Below, in pieces: positions 25,581 to 34,732 of a stretch of 64,000 bases of DNA. The DNA lies in contig NZ_JAACFT010000001.1 in assembly GCF_029051685.1 (NCBI RefSeq), positions 186,001 to 250,000 of the forward strand, read 5' to 3'. The first letter of the stretch is position 1; every line of letters starts with the position of its first letter. The translations under genes were made by a program, and so were the position numbers. The stretch is from Bradyrhizobium sp. CSA207 (GTDB lineage Bacteria > Pseudomonadota > Alphaproteobacteria > Rhizobiales > Xanthobacteraceae). The notes under the pieces are model-generated. The model was given only the letters and a program-made list of their open reading frames with translations, made no database searches and was not told the DNA's origin.

Positions 25581-26912
25581 ATGGCTCTGACCGGGCTCAA
25601 GGAAGGTGGCAACACCTATCGTGCCGAGATGGACGCGCATGAGCGCGCGTCGCGCGACGAGATCGTGGCGCTCCAAACGCAGCGCCTGGCATGGTCGCTG
25701 AAGCACGCCTGCGACAACGTCGCGCATTATCGCAAAGCCTTCGACAAGGCGGGCGTGCACCCGTCCGGCTTTCGCGAGCTGTCCGACCTCGCGAAATTCC
25801 CGTTCACGGTGAAGACTGATCTGCGCGACAACTATCCCTTCAACATGTTCGCGGTGCCTCGCGAAAGACTGGTGCGCGTGCACGCCTCCTCCGGCACGAC
25901 GGGCAAGCCGATCGTGGTCGGCTACACGCAAGCCGACATCGACACCTGGTCGGAGGTGATGGCACGCTCGATTCGCGCCGCCGGCGGCCGCACCGGCATG
26001 ATCATCCACAATGCCTATGGCTATGGCCTGTTCACCGGTGGGCTCGGCGTGCACTACGGTGCCGAGAAGCTCGGCTGCACGGTGGTGCCGATCTCCGGCG
26101 GCATGACCGAGCGGCAGGTGCAGCTCATCAACGATTTCCGCCCCGATATCATCACGGTGACGCCGAGTTACATGCTGGCGATCCTGGACGAGTTCAAGCG
26201 CCAGAAGCTCGATCCGCGTCAATGCTCGCTGAAGGTCGGCATCTTCGGCGCCGAGCCCTGGACCAATGCGATGCGCGGCGAGATCGAGGAAGCCTTCGAC
26301 ATGGATGCGACCGACATCTATGGCCTCTCCGAAGTGATCGGCCCCGGCGTGGCTCAGGAGTGCATTGAGAGCAAGGACGGCCTGCACATCTGGGAGGATC
26401 ATTTCTATCCCGAGGTGATCGACCCCGAGACTGGTGCGGTGCTGCCGGATGGCGAGAAGGGCGAACTGGTCTTTACCTCGCTGACCAAGGAAGCCTTCCC
26501 GGTGATCCGCTATCGAACCCGCGACCTCACGCGGCTGCTGCCGGGGACGGCGCGGCCGGGCATGCGGCGGATGGAGAAGGTGACGGGCCGCTCGGACGAC
26601 ATGATCATCCTGCGCGGCGTCAATTTGTTCCCGACCCAGATCGAGGAAATCCTGCTCGCGACCGACTGGTGCGGCGGCCACTTCATCCTCGAGCTGACCC
26701 GCGAGGGCCGCATGGACGAGCTGACCATCATTGCCGAGGCGCGGCCCGAAAGCTGGGATGGCCGTGGGCTGGTCGATCATGCCGACCGGATCTCAACCCA
26801 CATCAAGAATACCATCGGCGTCACCGCCAAGGTGCTGGCGGTTGCTCCGGCCACGCTGGAGCGTTCGCTCGGCAAGGCCAAGCGCCTCTATGACAAGCGG
26901 CCGAAGGATTGA
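25581..26912 (+). CDS. paaK: Phenylacetate-CoA ligase
   Basis: 443-residue AMP-forming ligase that makes phenylacetyl-CoA, the first step and the PaaX inducer. The P-loop-like HASSGTTGKPIVVGYT, YGLSEVIGPGVAQEC, and the hinge ITGR-like VTGRSDDMIILRGVNLFP are all present. The length matches PaaK (about 435-440). The start at 25581 follows an AGG next to the ATG. It is the last clear paa gene; the downstream hydratase, isomerase, thiolase and ring-opening genes (paaF, G, H, J, Z) are not in this window. Confidence 0.95.
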   Translation: MALTGLKEGGNTYRAEMDAHERASRDEIVALQTQRLAWSLKHACDNVAHYRKAFDKAGVHPSGFRELSDLAKFPFTVKTDLRDNYPFNMFAVPRERLVRVHASSGTTGKPIVVGYTQADIDTWSEVMARSIRAAGGRTGMIIHNAYGYGLFTGGLGVHYGAEKLGCTVVPISGGMTERQVQLINDFRPDIITVTPSYMLAILDEFKRQKLDPRQCSLKVGIFGAEPWTNAMRGEIEEAFDMDATDIYGLSEVIGPGVAQECIESKDGLHIWEDHFYPEVIDPETGAVLPDGEKGELVFTSLTKEAFPVIRYRTRDLTRLLPGTARPGMRRMEKVTGRSDDMIILRGVNLFPTQIEEILLATDWCGGHFILELTREGRMDELTIIAEARPESWDGRGLVDHADRISTHIKNTIGVTAKVLAVAPATLERSLGKAKRLYDKRPKD

Positions 26913-26962
26913 CTTGACCATCCGCAAAGGCGACAAGGCCCGCGACAAATCGCGGGTCTTCG

Positions 26963-27967
26963 ATGTCAGGAACCGATACCAAAGCCGTTGAAGCACGCTG
27001 CGTGCGCCTCAATGCCAAGTCCGAAAACGCGGCCGCGCTCGCACCTCGCGTCGAGCTTCACGCGCTCGCCCGCAGTGCCAACGACTTCCTGATCGAGCTC
27101 AAGGCGGCCGCCGTCAATCCGTCCGATGTCAAGGCTGCGACCGGGCTGATGCCCTATGCCGTGTTCCCGCGCACGCCCGGCCGCGACTACGCCGGTGTGG
27201 TGATCGATGGGCCGGCCGGCACGGTCGGCCGCGAGGTGTTCGGCTCCTCCGGCGATCTCGGCATCCGGCGCGACGGCACCCATGCCACGCATCTCGTCGT
27301 CGAAGCCGATGCAGTGGTGGAGAAGCCGAAGAACGTGTCCTGGGAAGAGGCCGCCGGCATCGGCGTTCCCTTTGTCACCGCCATGGAAGGCTTTCGCCGC
27401 GCCGGCTTGCCCAAGCAAAGCGAGACCGTGCTGGTGATGGGCGTCAACGGCAAGGTCGGCCAGGCAGCGGTGCAGATCGCGACCTGGCAGGGCGCGCGCG
27501 TCATCGGGGTGGTGCGCAAGGCGGAAGCCTATGAGGGCCACGCCAATGCGCCTGTCGAGGTGATCGATGCGTCCGCTGCGGACGTCGCCGCGCGTGTGCG
27601 CGAAATGACCGGCGGCAAGGGCGTCGATATCGTTTTCAACACGGTGGGCGATCCCTATTTCCAGGCCGCGCACAAATCGCTTGCGCTTCGCGGCCGCCAG
27701 ATCCTGATCGCCGCGATCGACCGCATCGTGCAGTTCAACATCCTCGAATTCTATCGGGGACAGCACACCTATGTCGGCATCGACACGCTTGGCTTGTCCT
27801 CAACGGCGACGGGTGCGGTGCTGCGCGACCTCGCGCCGGGCTTTGCAAATGGGCACCTGAAACCGTTTCCAATCAAGGCAGGTGCCATCTATCCGCTCGA
27901 TCGTGCCAAGGAGGCCTATGTTGCGGTCGCCGGCTCCTCGCGCGATCGGGTGATCCTGAAGCCGTGA
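26963..27967 (+). CDS. Zinc-independent alcohol dehydrogenase / quinone oxidoreductase family protein
   Basis: 334-residue MDR-superfamily oxidoreductase. It has an N-terminal GroES-like domain (AAVNPSDVKAATG, PRTPGRDYAGVV) and a Rossmann domain with VMGVNGKVGQAAVQIA. It lacks the Cys/His zinc ligands of true alcohol dehydrogenases, so it is closer to quinone oxidoreductases or enoyl reductases using NADPH. It begins 50 bases after paaK in the same direction, but no paa role is known for it. The substrate is unknown. Confidence 0.87.
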   Translation: MSGTDTKAVEARCVRLNAKSENAAALAPRVELHALARSANDFLIELKAAAVNPSDVKAATGLMPYAVFPRTPGRDYAGVVIDGPAGTVGREVFGSSGDLGIRRDGTHATHLVVEADAVVEKPKNVSWEEAAGIGVPFVTAMEGFRRAGLPKQSETVLVMGVNGKVGQAAVQIATWQGARVIGVVRKAEAYEGHANAPVEVIDASAADVAARVREMTGGKGVDIVFNTVGDPYFQAAHKSLALRGRQILIAAIDRIVQFNILEFYRGQHTYVGIDTLGLSSTATGAVLRDLAPGFANGHLKPFPIKAGAIYPLDRAKEAYVAVAGSSRDRVILKP

Positions 27968-27971
27968 AACT

Positions 27972-28039
27972 CGTCATTGCGAGCCCAGAAATGTATCCGT
28001 GGAGACAGCCTGGATTGCTTCGCTGCGCTCGCAATGACG
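27972..28039. repeat. Palindromic repeat, family A, copy 3 (short)
   Basis: Left arm CGTCATTGCGAGC, right arm CTGGATTGCTTCGC and GCTCGCAATGACG. The left inner arm (GAAGCAATCCAG) is missing, so this is a shortened copy. It lies between the oxidoreductase and YeeE-type genes. Confidence 0.8.
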
Positions 28040-28068
28040 GAGAATGGCGAGACGTCTGAGAACAATCG

Positions 28069-29148
28069 ATGGAATCCACACAACTCGTCATCATCGCCGG
28101 CTTCGCCATCGGTCTCGTCTACGGCGTCGTCGGCCTGCTCAGCGGCTTCTGCCTGATGAGCAGCATGCGCGGCTTTCTCGCCAAGGGTGACGCCCGGCTG
28201 GTGCGGACCTACGCGCTGGCGATGGCGGTTGCGATCACGGCGAGTCAGTTCCTCGCCGGCAGCGGCACGGTCGACCTCGGCAAATCGATCTACCTGCAAC
28301 AGACGTTTTCGGCGCCGGTGCTGTTCCTTGGGGGCCTGCTGTTCGGCTACGGCATGGTGCTGTCGAACGGTTGCGGCTCGCGCGCGCTGGTGCTGCTCGG
28401 CCGCGGCAATCTCCGCTCCTTCGTCGTCGTGATCGTGCTCGCCATCGCCGCGCAGATGACGCTCAAGGGCCTGTTCGCACCGGCCCGCATCGCGCTGGTT
28501 CAGGCCTCACAAACCACGGTCAATGCGAACTCGCTGCCCTCCTTGCTGGCCGTGCTTGGCCTTGGCGAAGCCGTCTCGCGTGCGCTGGCTTCTGCCGCAA
28601 TCCTCGTCGCCTTGGTCCTCTTTGCCTTCGCCCATCCGGCATATCGCCGCTCGCCGGGCCAGATCGCGGCCGGGATCATCGTCGGCCTCCTCGTCGCTGG
28701 CGGCTGGTTCGTCACCGGCTATCTCGGTGCCGATGATTTCAATCCGGTCCCGGTGACCTCACTCACTTTCATCGCGCCGATCGCGGATGCGCTGCAATAC
28801 GCCATGCTCTCGACCGGCCTGACGCTGAACTTCGGCATCGCGACGGTTGCGGGCGTCTTCGCCGGAAGTCTAGTCACGGCACTCGCAACGGGCCGCTTCC
28901 GCCTCGAAGGCTATTCCTCGCCTCGACACATGCTGCGTTCGGCCGGCGGCGCCGCGCTGATGGGCATCGGCGGCGTGATGGCGTTTGGCTGCTCGATCGG
29001 GCAGGGGCTTACTGGCCTCTCCACGCTTGCGCTTGCGTCCTTCGTCGCGGTCGCCGGCATCCTGCTCGGCACGGCGGCAGGCCTGCGCGGCGCGCTACGT
29101 GTTCAGCCGCTCAAGATTGCGGAAGTGGGCTCAGACCAGCCGAGGTGA
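28069..29148 (+). CDS. YeeE/YedE family sulfur-compound transporter
   Basis: 359-residue inner-membrane protein with about nine or ten hydrophobic helices in two halves. Each half carries a conserved glycine-cysteine motif: SNGCGSRALVLLGRGN in the first, AFGCSIGQGLTGLSTLA in the second, as in the thiosulfate transporter TsuA (YeeE). The cysteines relay thiosulfate or a similar sulfur species. There is no TusA-like partner next door. It converges with the OsmC-fusion operon, which also looks sulfur- or redox-linked. The exact substrate is unproven. Confidence 0.88.
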   Translation: MESTQLVIIAGFAIGLVYGVVGLLSGFCLMSSMRGFLAKGDARLVRTYALAMAVAITASQFLAGSGTVDLGKSIYLQQTFSAPVLFLGGLLFGYGMVLSNGCGSRALVLLGRGNLRSFVVVIVLAIAAQMTLKGLFAPARIALVQASQTTVNANSLPSLLAVLGLGEAVSRALASAAILVALVLFAFAHPAYRRSPGQIAAGIIVGLLVAGGWFVTGYLGADDFNPVPVTSLTFIAPIADALQYAMLSTGLTLNFGIATVAGVFAGSLVTALATGRFRLEGYSSPRHMLRSAGGAALMGIGGVMAFGCSIGQGLTGLSTLALASFVAVAGILLGTAAGLRGALRVQPLKIAEVGSDQPR

Positions 29149-29167
29149 CAAGCGAAGCAGGAAGAGC

Positions 29168-30391
29168 CTAATCCACGGCCTTCGTGACGATGCGGATCTC
29201 GGAGGTCAACGTCCGGTGCACCGGACATTTGTCGGCGATCTCCATCAGCTTCTTGCGCTGCTCGGCATCGAGCGTACCCTCGATCGCGATATCGCGCTCG
29301 ATCTGGTCGAGCATGCCATCGCGCGTCTCGCACTCCTGGCAATCCTTGGCGTAGATCTTGGAGTGCTTCAACGTGACGGTGACGCGGTCGAGCGGCAGCG
29401 CCTTGCGGTCGGCATAGAGGCGCATGGTCATGGAGGTGCAGGCGCCGAGACCGGCGAGCAGGAAATCGTAAGGGCCGGGGCCGGCATCCTCGCCGCCGGC
29501 GGCAACCGGCTCGTCCGCCACCAGGCGATGCGGGCCGACGCTAACGATCTGGTTGAACTTGCTCTTGCGGGTTTCCTGGACCACGACCTGACGCGGCGCT
29601 TCGGGGAGATCCATCGCTTTCGTAGGTTTTGCTGTGTCGACGTATCGGCTGGCCCAGGCCGCGATCACGTCTGCCGCATAGAGCGCATCGGCCGGCCTGG
29701 TCAGGAGATGATCGGCGTGGTCGAGCGAGACGAAGCTCTTGGGATGCTTGGCCGAAACGAAGATCTTGGTCGCGTTGTCGATTCCGACGGTGTCGTCGAC
29801 CGGTGAATGCATCACCAGCAGCGCCTTGTGCAGGCTGGTGACGTCCTTCATCAGCTCATGCTCGACGATGTCGTCGAGGAACTCGCGCTTGATCTTGAAC
29901 GGGCGGCCCGCCAGCGAGACCTCGACTTCCCCGTGCGTGCGGATGTTGTCGATGTGCTCGCTGAACAGGCCGGTGACGTAGACGGGATCGGACGGCGCCG
30001 CGATGGTCGCAACCGCCTTCGCCTCGGGAATTCCTCCGGCCGCGGCGAGGATCGCGGCGCCGCCGAGGCTGTGGCCGATCAGGATCGACGGCGCCTTGCG
30101 CGTCGCACGCAGATGATCGGCGGCGTGAACGAGATCGGCGACGTTGGAGGAGAAAGTCGAATTGGCAAATTCGCCTTCACTGGAGCCGAGACCGGTGAAG
30201 TCGAAGCGCAGCACCGCGATGCCCTTGCTGGCAAGCGCGACCGAGATGCGCTTGGCCGCCAGCGTGTCCTTGCCACAGGTGAAGCAGTGCGCGAAGAGCG
30301 CATAGGCCACAGGCTCGCCGTCTGGCAGTTCCAACGCGGCCGCGAGCTTGTGGCCGTCTTCGCCCGTAAATTGAAAGCGTTCCGTCGGCAT
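29168..30391 (-). CDS. Bifunctional alpha/beta hydrolase - OsmC fusion
   Basis: 407 residues in two domains. Residues 1 to about 255 form an alpha/beta hydrolase with GHSLGG (Ser108), candidate acid in HSPVDDTVG and candidate His in LDHADHLL. The rest is an OsmC-type peroxidase domain with the two reactive cysteines in GLGACTSMTM and DKCPVHRTL. OsmC proteins reduce organic hydroperoxides. The fusion suggests hydrolysis and peroxide removal on one lipid-like substrate, which is inference. GGGGGAG precedes the ATG. It is the last gene of a five-gene operon. Confidence 0.9.
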   Translation of the reverse strand: MPTERFQFTGEDGHKLAAALELPDGEPVAYALFAHCFTCGKDTLAAKRISVALASKGIAVLRFDFTGLGSSEGEFANSTFSSNVADLVHAADHLRATRKAPSILIGHSLGGAAILAAAGGIPEAKAVATIAAPSDPVYVTGLFSEHIDNIRTHGEVEVSLAGRPFKIKREFLDDIVEHELMKDVTSLHKALLVMHSPVDDTVGIDNATKIFVSAKHPKSFVSLDHADHLLTRPADALYAADVIAAWASRYVDTAKPTKAMDLPEAPRQVVVQETRKSKFNQIVSVGPHRLVADEPVAAGGEDAGPGPYDFLLAGLGACTSMTMRLYADRKALPLDRVTVTLKHSKIYAKDCQECETRDGMLDQIERDIAIEGTLDAEQRKKLMEIADKCPVHRTLTSEIRIVTKAVD

Positions 30392-30415
30392 GGGCTCCCC
30401 CGTTTTCGCCTGAAG

Positions 30416-31081
30416 CTAATCGCCTGAGTAGCGCTGTTCGGCCCAGGGATCGCCGCGGTTATGGTAGCCGCGGACTTCCCAGAAGCCCGGCGCGTCCTCG
30501 GTCAGGAATTCGATCGCCTGGAGCCATTTGGCGCTCTTCCAGAAATACAGGTGCGGAACGACCAGTCGCACCGGGCCGCCGTGCTCGTCCGACAGCGGCT
30601 GACCCGACCAGCTATGGGCGAGCAGGGCATCTTTGGCGGCAAAGTCTTCCAGGGCAAGGTTGCTGGTATAGCCGTCATGGGAATGCAGCACGACGAAGCG
30701 GGCGTCGTCACGCGGCTGGCAGGCCGCGAGCAGCTCGCGCGTTGCAAGCCCGTCCCACTGATTGTCGTAGCGCGACCAGGTGGTAACGCAGTGGATGTCG
30801 GAGGTGAATTGCACCTGCTTTTGCGCGGTGAACTCGGCAAAGCTCCAGAACACGGGGTTCTCAATCGCGCCATAGACGTCGAGCCGCCAGCGCTCCCGCG
30901 CGATCGGTGGCACGACACCGAGATCGAGCACCGGCCAGTCCTTGGTGAGGTGCTGGCCGGGCGGCAACCGCTGGTCTTCCGGCCGCGTGATCCGTCCCGT
31001 GAGGAACTGGCCGTCGCGCGCCCATTCTTGCTTGGTGCGCGTCAGTTTGCTGTCGGGTGGCAGCTCGTTGTCGTCGGCCAT
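30416..31081 (-). CDS. Sulfite-oxidase-like molybdopterin oxidoreductase
   Basis: 221-residue single-domain molybdenum protein of the oxidoreductase molybdopterin-binding family. The Mo-ligand Cys98 is in SDIHCVTTWSRYDN, and the block LVVPHLYFWKSAKW near the C-terminus is typical of sulfite-oxidase-like proteins. There is no signal peptide (unlike MsrP/YedY), so it is probably cytoplasmic. No heme or dimerisation domain is present. It starts 3 bases after the MFS stop in an operon with P450, ferredoxin and the OsmC fusion. The true substrate is unknown. Confidence 0.88.
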   Translation of the reverse strand: MADDNELPPDSKLTRTKQEWARDGQFLTGRITRPEDQRLPPGQHLTKDWPVLDLGVVPPIARERWRLDVYGAIENPVFWSFAEFTAQKQVQFTSDIHCVTTWSRYDNQWDGLATRELLAACQPRDDARFVVLHSHDGYTSNLALEDFAAKDALLAHSWSGQPLSDEHGGPVRLVVPHLYFWKSAKWLQAIEFLTEDAPGFWEVRGYHNRGDPWAEQRYSGD

Positions 31082-31084
31082 GGC

Positions 31085-32407
31085 CTACTCGTGGCGGTGC
31101 ATCGCGGAGGCATGCTTGGTGTCGCGCATCGTAGCATAGATGATCAGCGACAGGCAGATCACGCCGGCGAGATAGTAGTAGAACCATTCCTCGTGCCCGA
31201 TGCTCTTGAAGTAGAGAGCGATCGCCGGTGCGGTGCCGCCGAAGACCGAGACCGTGATTGCATAGGGCAGGCCGACGCCGAGCGCGCGGACATTGGTCGG
31301 GAATAGCTCGGCCTTCACCACGGCATTGATCGAGGTGTAGCCAGCGACGAACAGCCAGGCGCAGCAGATCAGGATGAATGCCATGAACGGCGACTTGGTC
31401 TCCTTCAGCGTCATCAGCAGCGGCACGGTCGCGAGGGTGCCGGCGACGCCGAAGAAGATCAGCAGCGGCTTGCGCCCGATCTTGTCGGAGATCGCGCCGT
31501 AGATCGGTTGCAGGATGGTGGCGAAGATCAGCGTGCCGAAGATCACGAAGGTGGTCTGGTCCTCGGTCAGCCCGACCGAGAGTTTTACGAAGGTCTGCAT
31601 GTAGGTGGTGAAGGTGTAGAACGCCGCGGTGCCGCCGGCGGTCAGGCCGACCACCAGCAACAGCTCCCGCGGATACTTCAGCAGATTCGTGATCGAGCCG
31701 GTCGGCTTCACCACCTTCCTGGCTTCCTCGAACGCCTCGGTCTCGTGCAAGCCGCGCCGCATCACCGCGGCAAAGATAGCGAGCATCGCACCGATCGCGA
31801 ATGGGATTCGCCAGCCCCACGCTCTCAATTCTTCGGGCGTGAGGAAGACTTTTTGCAGGAGCAGCAGCACGAGGATCGCGGTGAGCTGGCCGCCGATCAG
31901 CGTGACGTATTGGAAGCTCGAATAGAAGCCACGGTGCTTGGGGTCGGCGACCTCGCTGAGATAGGTCGCGCTGGCGCCATACTCACCGCCGAGGCTCAGG
32001 CCTTCGATGACGCGGGCCAGCGCCAGGATCACCGGCGCGGCGAAGCCGATCGTGGCATAGGTCGGCGTCAGCGCGATGATCAGCGAGCCGAAGCACATGA
32101 AGACGACCGACAGCGTCAGGGAAATGCGCCGCCCGAAATGATCGGCGATATAGCCGAACAACCAGCCGCCCAACGGGCGCATCAGGAACGTCGCCGCGAA
32201 CACGACGGCGACGTTCAATTGCTGCACGACGGGGTCGTTGCCGGGAAAGAAGGCCGGAGCGAAATAGAGCGCGAACGCCGTATAGGCGTAAAAATCGTAC
32301 CATTCGACGAGGTTGCCGATCGAGCCGATGAAGATCGCCTTGATCCGCCGCTCGGCGTCGGCGACGTCAAAATGCTCGGAGGCCGGTTGGGTTGCTTGCT
32401 CAGTCAC
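31085..32407 (-). CDS. MFS metabolite:H+ symporter (MHS family)
   Basis: 440-residue 12-helix major facilitator of the metabolite/H+ symporter group. Signature segments include GSIGNLVEWYDFYAYT, the RPLGGWLFGYIADHFGRR loop 2-3 motif, and SLGGEYGASATYLSEVA. Relatives carry dicarboxylates, shikimate, proline or similar acids. The GTG start at 32407 is supported by GAGAGG upstream. It lies 33 bases after the P450 gene, so it may import the P450 substrate or export the product. Confidence 0.92.
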   Translation of the reverse strand: MTEQATQPASEHFDVADAERRIKAIFIGSIGNLVEWYDFYAYTAFALYFAPAFFPGNDPVVQQLNVAVVFAATFLMRPLGGWLFGYIADHFGRRISLTLSVVFMCFGSLIIALTPTYATIGFAAPVILALARVIEGLSLGGEYGASATYLSEVADPKHRGFYSSFQYVTLIGGQLTAILVLLLLQKVFLTPEELRAWGWRIPFAIGAMLAIFAAVMRRGLHETEAFEEARKVVKPTGSITNLLKYPRELLLVVGLTAGGTAAFYTFTTYMQTFVKLSVGLTEDQTTFVIFGTLIFATILQPIYGAISDKIGRKPLLIFFGVAGTLATVPLLMTLKETKSPFMAFILICCAWLFVAGYTSINAVVKAELFPTNVRALGVGLPYAITVSVFGGTAPAIALYFKSIGHEEWFYYYLAGVICLSLIIYATMRDTKHASAMHRHE

Positions 32408-32440
32408 GTCCGGCCTCTCACTCCGCTGGTTGTGGGAGGC

Positions 32441-33661
32441 CTACATCGCCTTTCCAAACAGAAATGGCAACTGGCGCGGGCCCCTGACGGTTCCCTGAGA
32501 CCAGGTCACGGTGCCGGCCGGATCGAGGCGGAAATCCGGAATCCGCTTCAGCCATTCCTCCAGCGCAACCTGCATCTCCATCCGCGCCAGGTTGGAGCCG
32601 ACGCAGCGGTGAATGCCGAGGCCGAACGCGGCGTGACGATTCTCCCGGCGGTCGATCACGACCTTGTCAGCATCTGGAAACATTTTGGGGTCGCGGTTGG
32701 CAGCCGGGAAGGATAGCAGCACCATGTTGCCCGGCTTCACCGGACAGCCGGAGATCGTGGTCTCCCCGACCACCTCGCGGGCCATCGTCACCGGTGAGTA
32801 GGCGCGCAGCAGCTCCTCCACCGCAGTCGGAATCAGGCCGGGCTCGGCGATCAGGCGCTCGCGGTCGGCCGGTGTCCGGGCGAGGTGCCACAGCGAGGAA
32901 CCGATCGCGCTCCAGGTGGTGTCGATGCCGGCGATCAGGAGCAGCCGCAGCGAGCCCAGCACGTGGGAATCCTCCAGCGGCTGTCCCTCCTTGTCGCGGG
33001 CGTTCATCAGATAGGAGATGAGGTCGTCGGTCGGCTTTTTCTTGCGCGTCTCGATGTGGGCGCTGAAGTAAGCGCTCATCTCGTGCACGGCCTGGAGCAG
33101 CATGTTCTCGTCCTTGATGCCGAGCTCCAGGATCATGTGGATCCAGTTGATGAAGAGGTCGCTGTCGCTCTCGGGAATGCCGAGCATGTGGGCGATCGCC
33201 TGAACCGGAATGTACTTGCTGTAGCGCGCCGCGGCATCAACCCGGCCGTCGGCGATAAAGCCGTCGATCAGCTCGTTGCAGATGGCGCGGACCCGTGGTT
33301 CGAGTTTCTTCATTGCGTCCGGTGTGAAGGGCGGCAGCAGCAATTGCTTGGCCGGCTTGTGCACGGGAGGATCGGACGTGATCGGCGGGGCGGCGTTCCT
33401 GGCAGGCTCGGGCCGCGCGTCACGCACGATGATGCGGCGCGAGGAGAAATGTTCGGTGTCGTTGGCGATCTCGCGCACCGCTTCGTAAGTCGTGGGCAGG
33501 TAGCAGCCGAGGAAGCGCTCGGTGTGCACGATCGGGCTTGCGGCCCGCAGTTCGTCCCAGATCGGAAAGGGATCTTCCGTCCATTGCGGATCGGTGTGGT
33601 CGAAATCGTTGACCCAGTCGGTCACGGGCGGATGGGCGGCGGGTTGGCTGACGTCGGACAT
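32441..33661 (-). CDS. Class I bacterial cytochrome P450
   Basis: 406-residue soluble P450 needing separate redox partners. Heme motif FGLGIHRCVG with Cys353, I-helix AGIDTTWS, ExxR in VEELLRAYSP. The start at 33661 is supported by GAGGGA; an in-frame ATG at 33703 reads an implausible N-terminus. A ferredoxin gene lies 58 bases upstream in the same direction and is the probable electron donor; no ferredoxin reductase gene is nearby. The family number and substrate are not assigned. Confidence 0.93.
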   Translation of the reverse strand: MSDVSQPAAHPPVTDWVNDFDHTDPQWTEDPFPIWDELRAASPIVHTERFLGCYLPTTYEAVREIANDTEHFSSRRIIVRDARPEPARNAAPPITSDPPVHKPAKQLLLPPFTPDAMKKLEPRVRAICNELIDGFIADGRVDAAARYSKYIPVQAIAHMLGIPESDSDLFINWIHMILELGIKDENMLLQAVHEMSAYFSAHIETRKKKPTDDLISYLMNARDKEGQPLEDSHVLGSLRLLLIAGIDTTWSAIGSSLWHLARTPADRERLIAEPGLIPTAVEELLRAYSPVTMAREVVGETTISGCPVKPGNMVLLSFPAANRDPKMFPDADKVVIDRRENRHAAFGLGIHRCVGSNLARMEMQVALEEWLKRIPDFRLDPAGTVTWSQGTVRGPRQLPFLFGKAM

Positions 33662-33719
33662 CTCGGGAATCCCTCGGGGCTCGTGGTCTCTGCAGGCACG
33701 CAAGCGGACGAAAGCCGCG

Positions 33720-33929
33720 CTACTCCTCGATCACATCGATTGCGATTTCCGGGCAATTGGCCTTGGCAAGCCAGGCCTTGTCTTCGAGGCCCGGCGGAAC
33801 CATGCCGTCGCCGGCCTCGTGGGCGTTGCCGTATTCGTCGAGCTCGAACAGCTCCGGCGCGAGCGCCTTGCAGCGCGCGTGGCCCTGGCATTTGTCGGGA
33901 TCGACGTGAACCCTCAGTCGCTCTGTCAT
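33720..33929 (-). CDS. Small P450-type ferredoxin with CxxHxxC motif
   Basis: 69-residue acidic ferredoxin. Iron-binding residues: Cys14, His17, Cys20 (CQGHARC) and Cys59 (NCPEIAI). The His in place of the second cysteine is typical of the small [3Fe-4S]-type ferredoxins next to bacterial P450s. The start at 33929 has GGAAG upstream; the longer frame to 33983 has no ribosome site and a low-quality N-terminus. It is the first gene of the P450/MFS/sulfite-oxidase/OsmC operon, divergent from the TetR gene. Confidence 0.9.
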   Translation of the reverse strand: MTERLRVHVDPDKCQGHARCKALAPELFELDEYGNAHEAGDGMVPPGLEDKAWLAKANCPEIAIDVIEE

Positions 33930-34084
33930 CGCGGCTTCCCTGGTCGTGTGCGCGCCGCGCCCGAAGGCGTGCGCGTTCCTCATGTCAATTTTATCCGCGG
34001 CATTCGCCGCAGCTTTAAGTTATAGCATATTACATTGGCGACGGGCTTCCCCTGTCAAGCGCAAACTTATAGGCTCGGCGCATC

Positions 34085-34732
34085 ATGCGTTCACAACTTG
34101 CCCGCAAGCCAGAGAACACCTACCACCACGGCGATCTCCGCGACGCCTTGATCAAGGCTGCGCTGCGCGAGGCCGAGCAGGGCGGGGCGGAAGCGGTCAG
34201 CATCAAGGCGCTCGCAAAGCGGCTCGGCGTCTCGCAGCCCGCGCCATACCGGCATTTTGCCGATCGCGAGGCGCTGCTTGCGGCGGTGACGGCGGAGGCG
34301 TTCCGGCAGCTCAGCGCGATTTTGCGGACGGCGATGGCAAAGCCCTCGAAGCAGTCGAAGCTGTCGCGGCTGGCCCAGGCCACGCTGGATTTCGGCCTGC
34401 GCCGCAACGGCATCTACCGCTTGATGTTTGCCTCGCGCACGGTGTCGTGCGCAGCCAAGGGCAGCGAGCTGCACGAGGCGACGCGCGAGACTTTTGCGCT
34501 GGTGATCGAAGCCCTCGAAGCGCCCGCGGTTGATTATTTGCGCGAGCGGCAAGCTCTCAAGATCTGGGCGGCGCTACACGGCGTGGTGATGCTGGCCGAG
34601 CAGGGCCTGTTCACCGGCGAGGCGGCCCATGCCACCCGCGAGGACCTGGTCGAGGACTTCGTGAACGAGACCAAGACGGCGCTCGCGGCTGCGATCAAGG
34701 ACGCTCGCCGCAGGGCGAAGGCGGGCGTTTAA
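34085..34732 (+). CDS. TetR family transcriptional regulator
   Basis: 215 residues. The N-terminal helix-turn-helix spans about residues 15-60 (AEAVSIKALAKRLGVSQPA then YRHFADREALLAAV), and the C-terminal domain is of the WHG type (LKIWAALHGVVMLAEQGLF). It is divergent from the ferredoxin-P450 operon across a 155-base gap, so it is the likely local repressor. It is convergent with the racemase-like gene, with which it shares the four bases TTAA as overlapping stop codons. Confidence 0.92.
   Translation: MRSQLARKPENTYHHGDLRDALIKAALREAEQGGAEAVSIKALAKRLGVSQPAPYRHFADREALLAAVTAEAFRQLSAILRTAMAKPSKQSKLSRLAQATLDFGLRRNGIYRLMFASRTVSCAAKGSELHEATRETFALVIEALEAPAVDYLRERQALKIWAALHGVVMLAEQGLFTGEAAHATREDLVEDFVNETKTALAAAIKDARRRAKAGV

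Noticed and set aside
33930-34084. TetR operator built on TTATAG words
   Set aside because: Two similar AAGTTATAG / AACTTATAG words exist but do not form a convincing palindrome.
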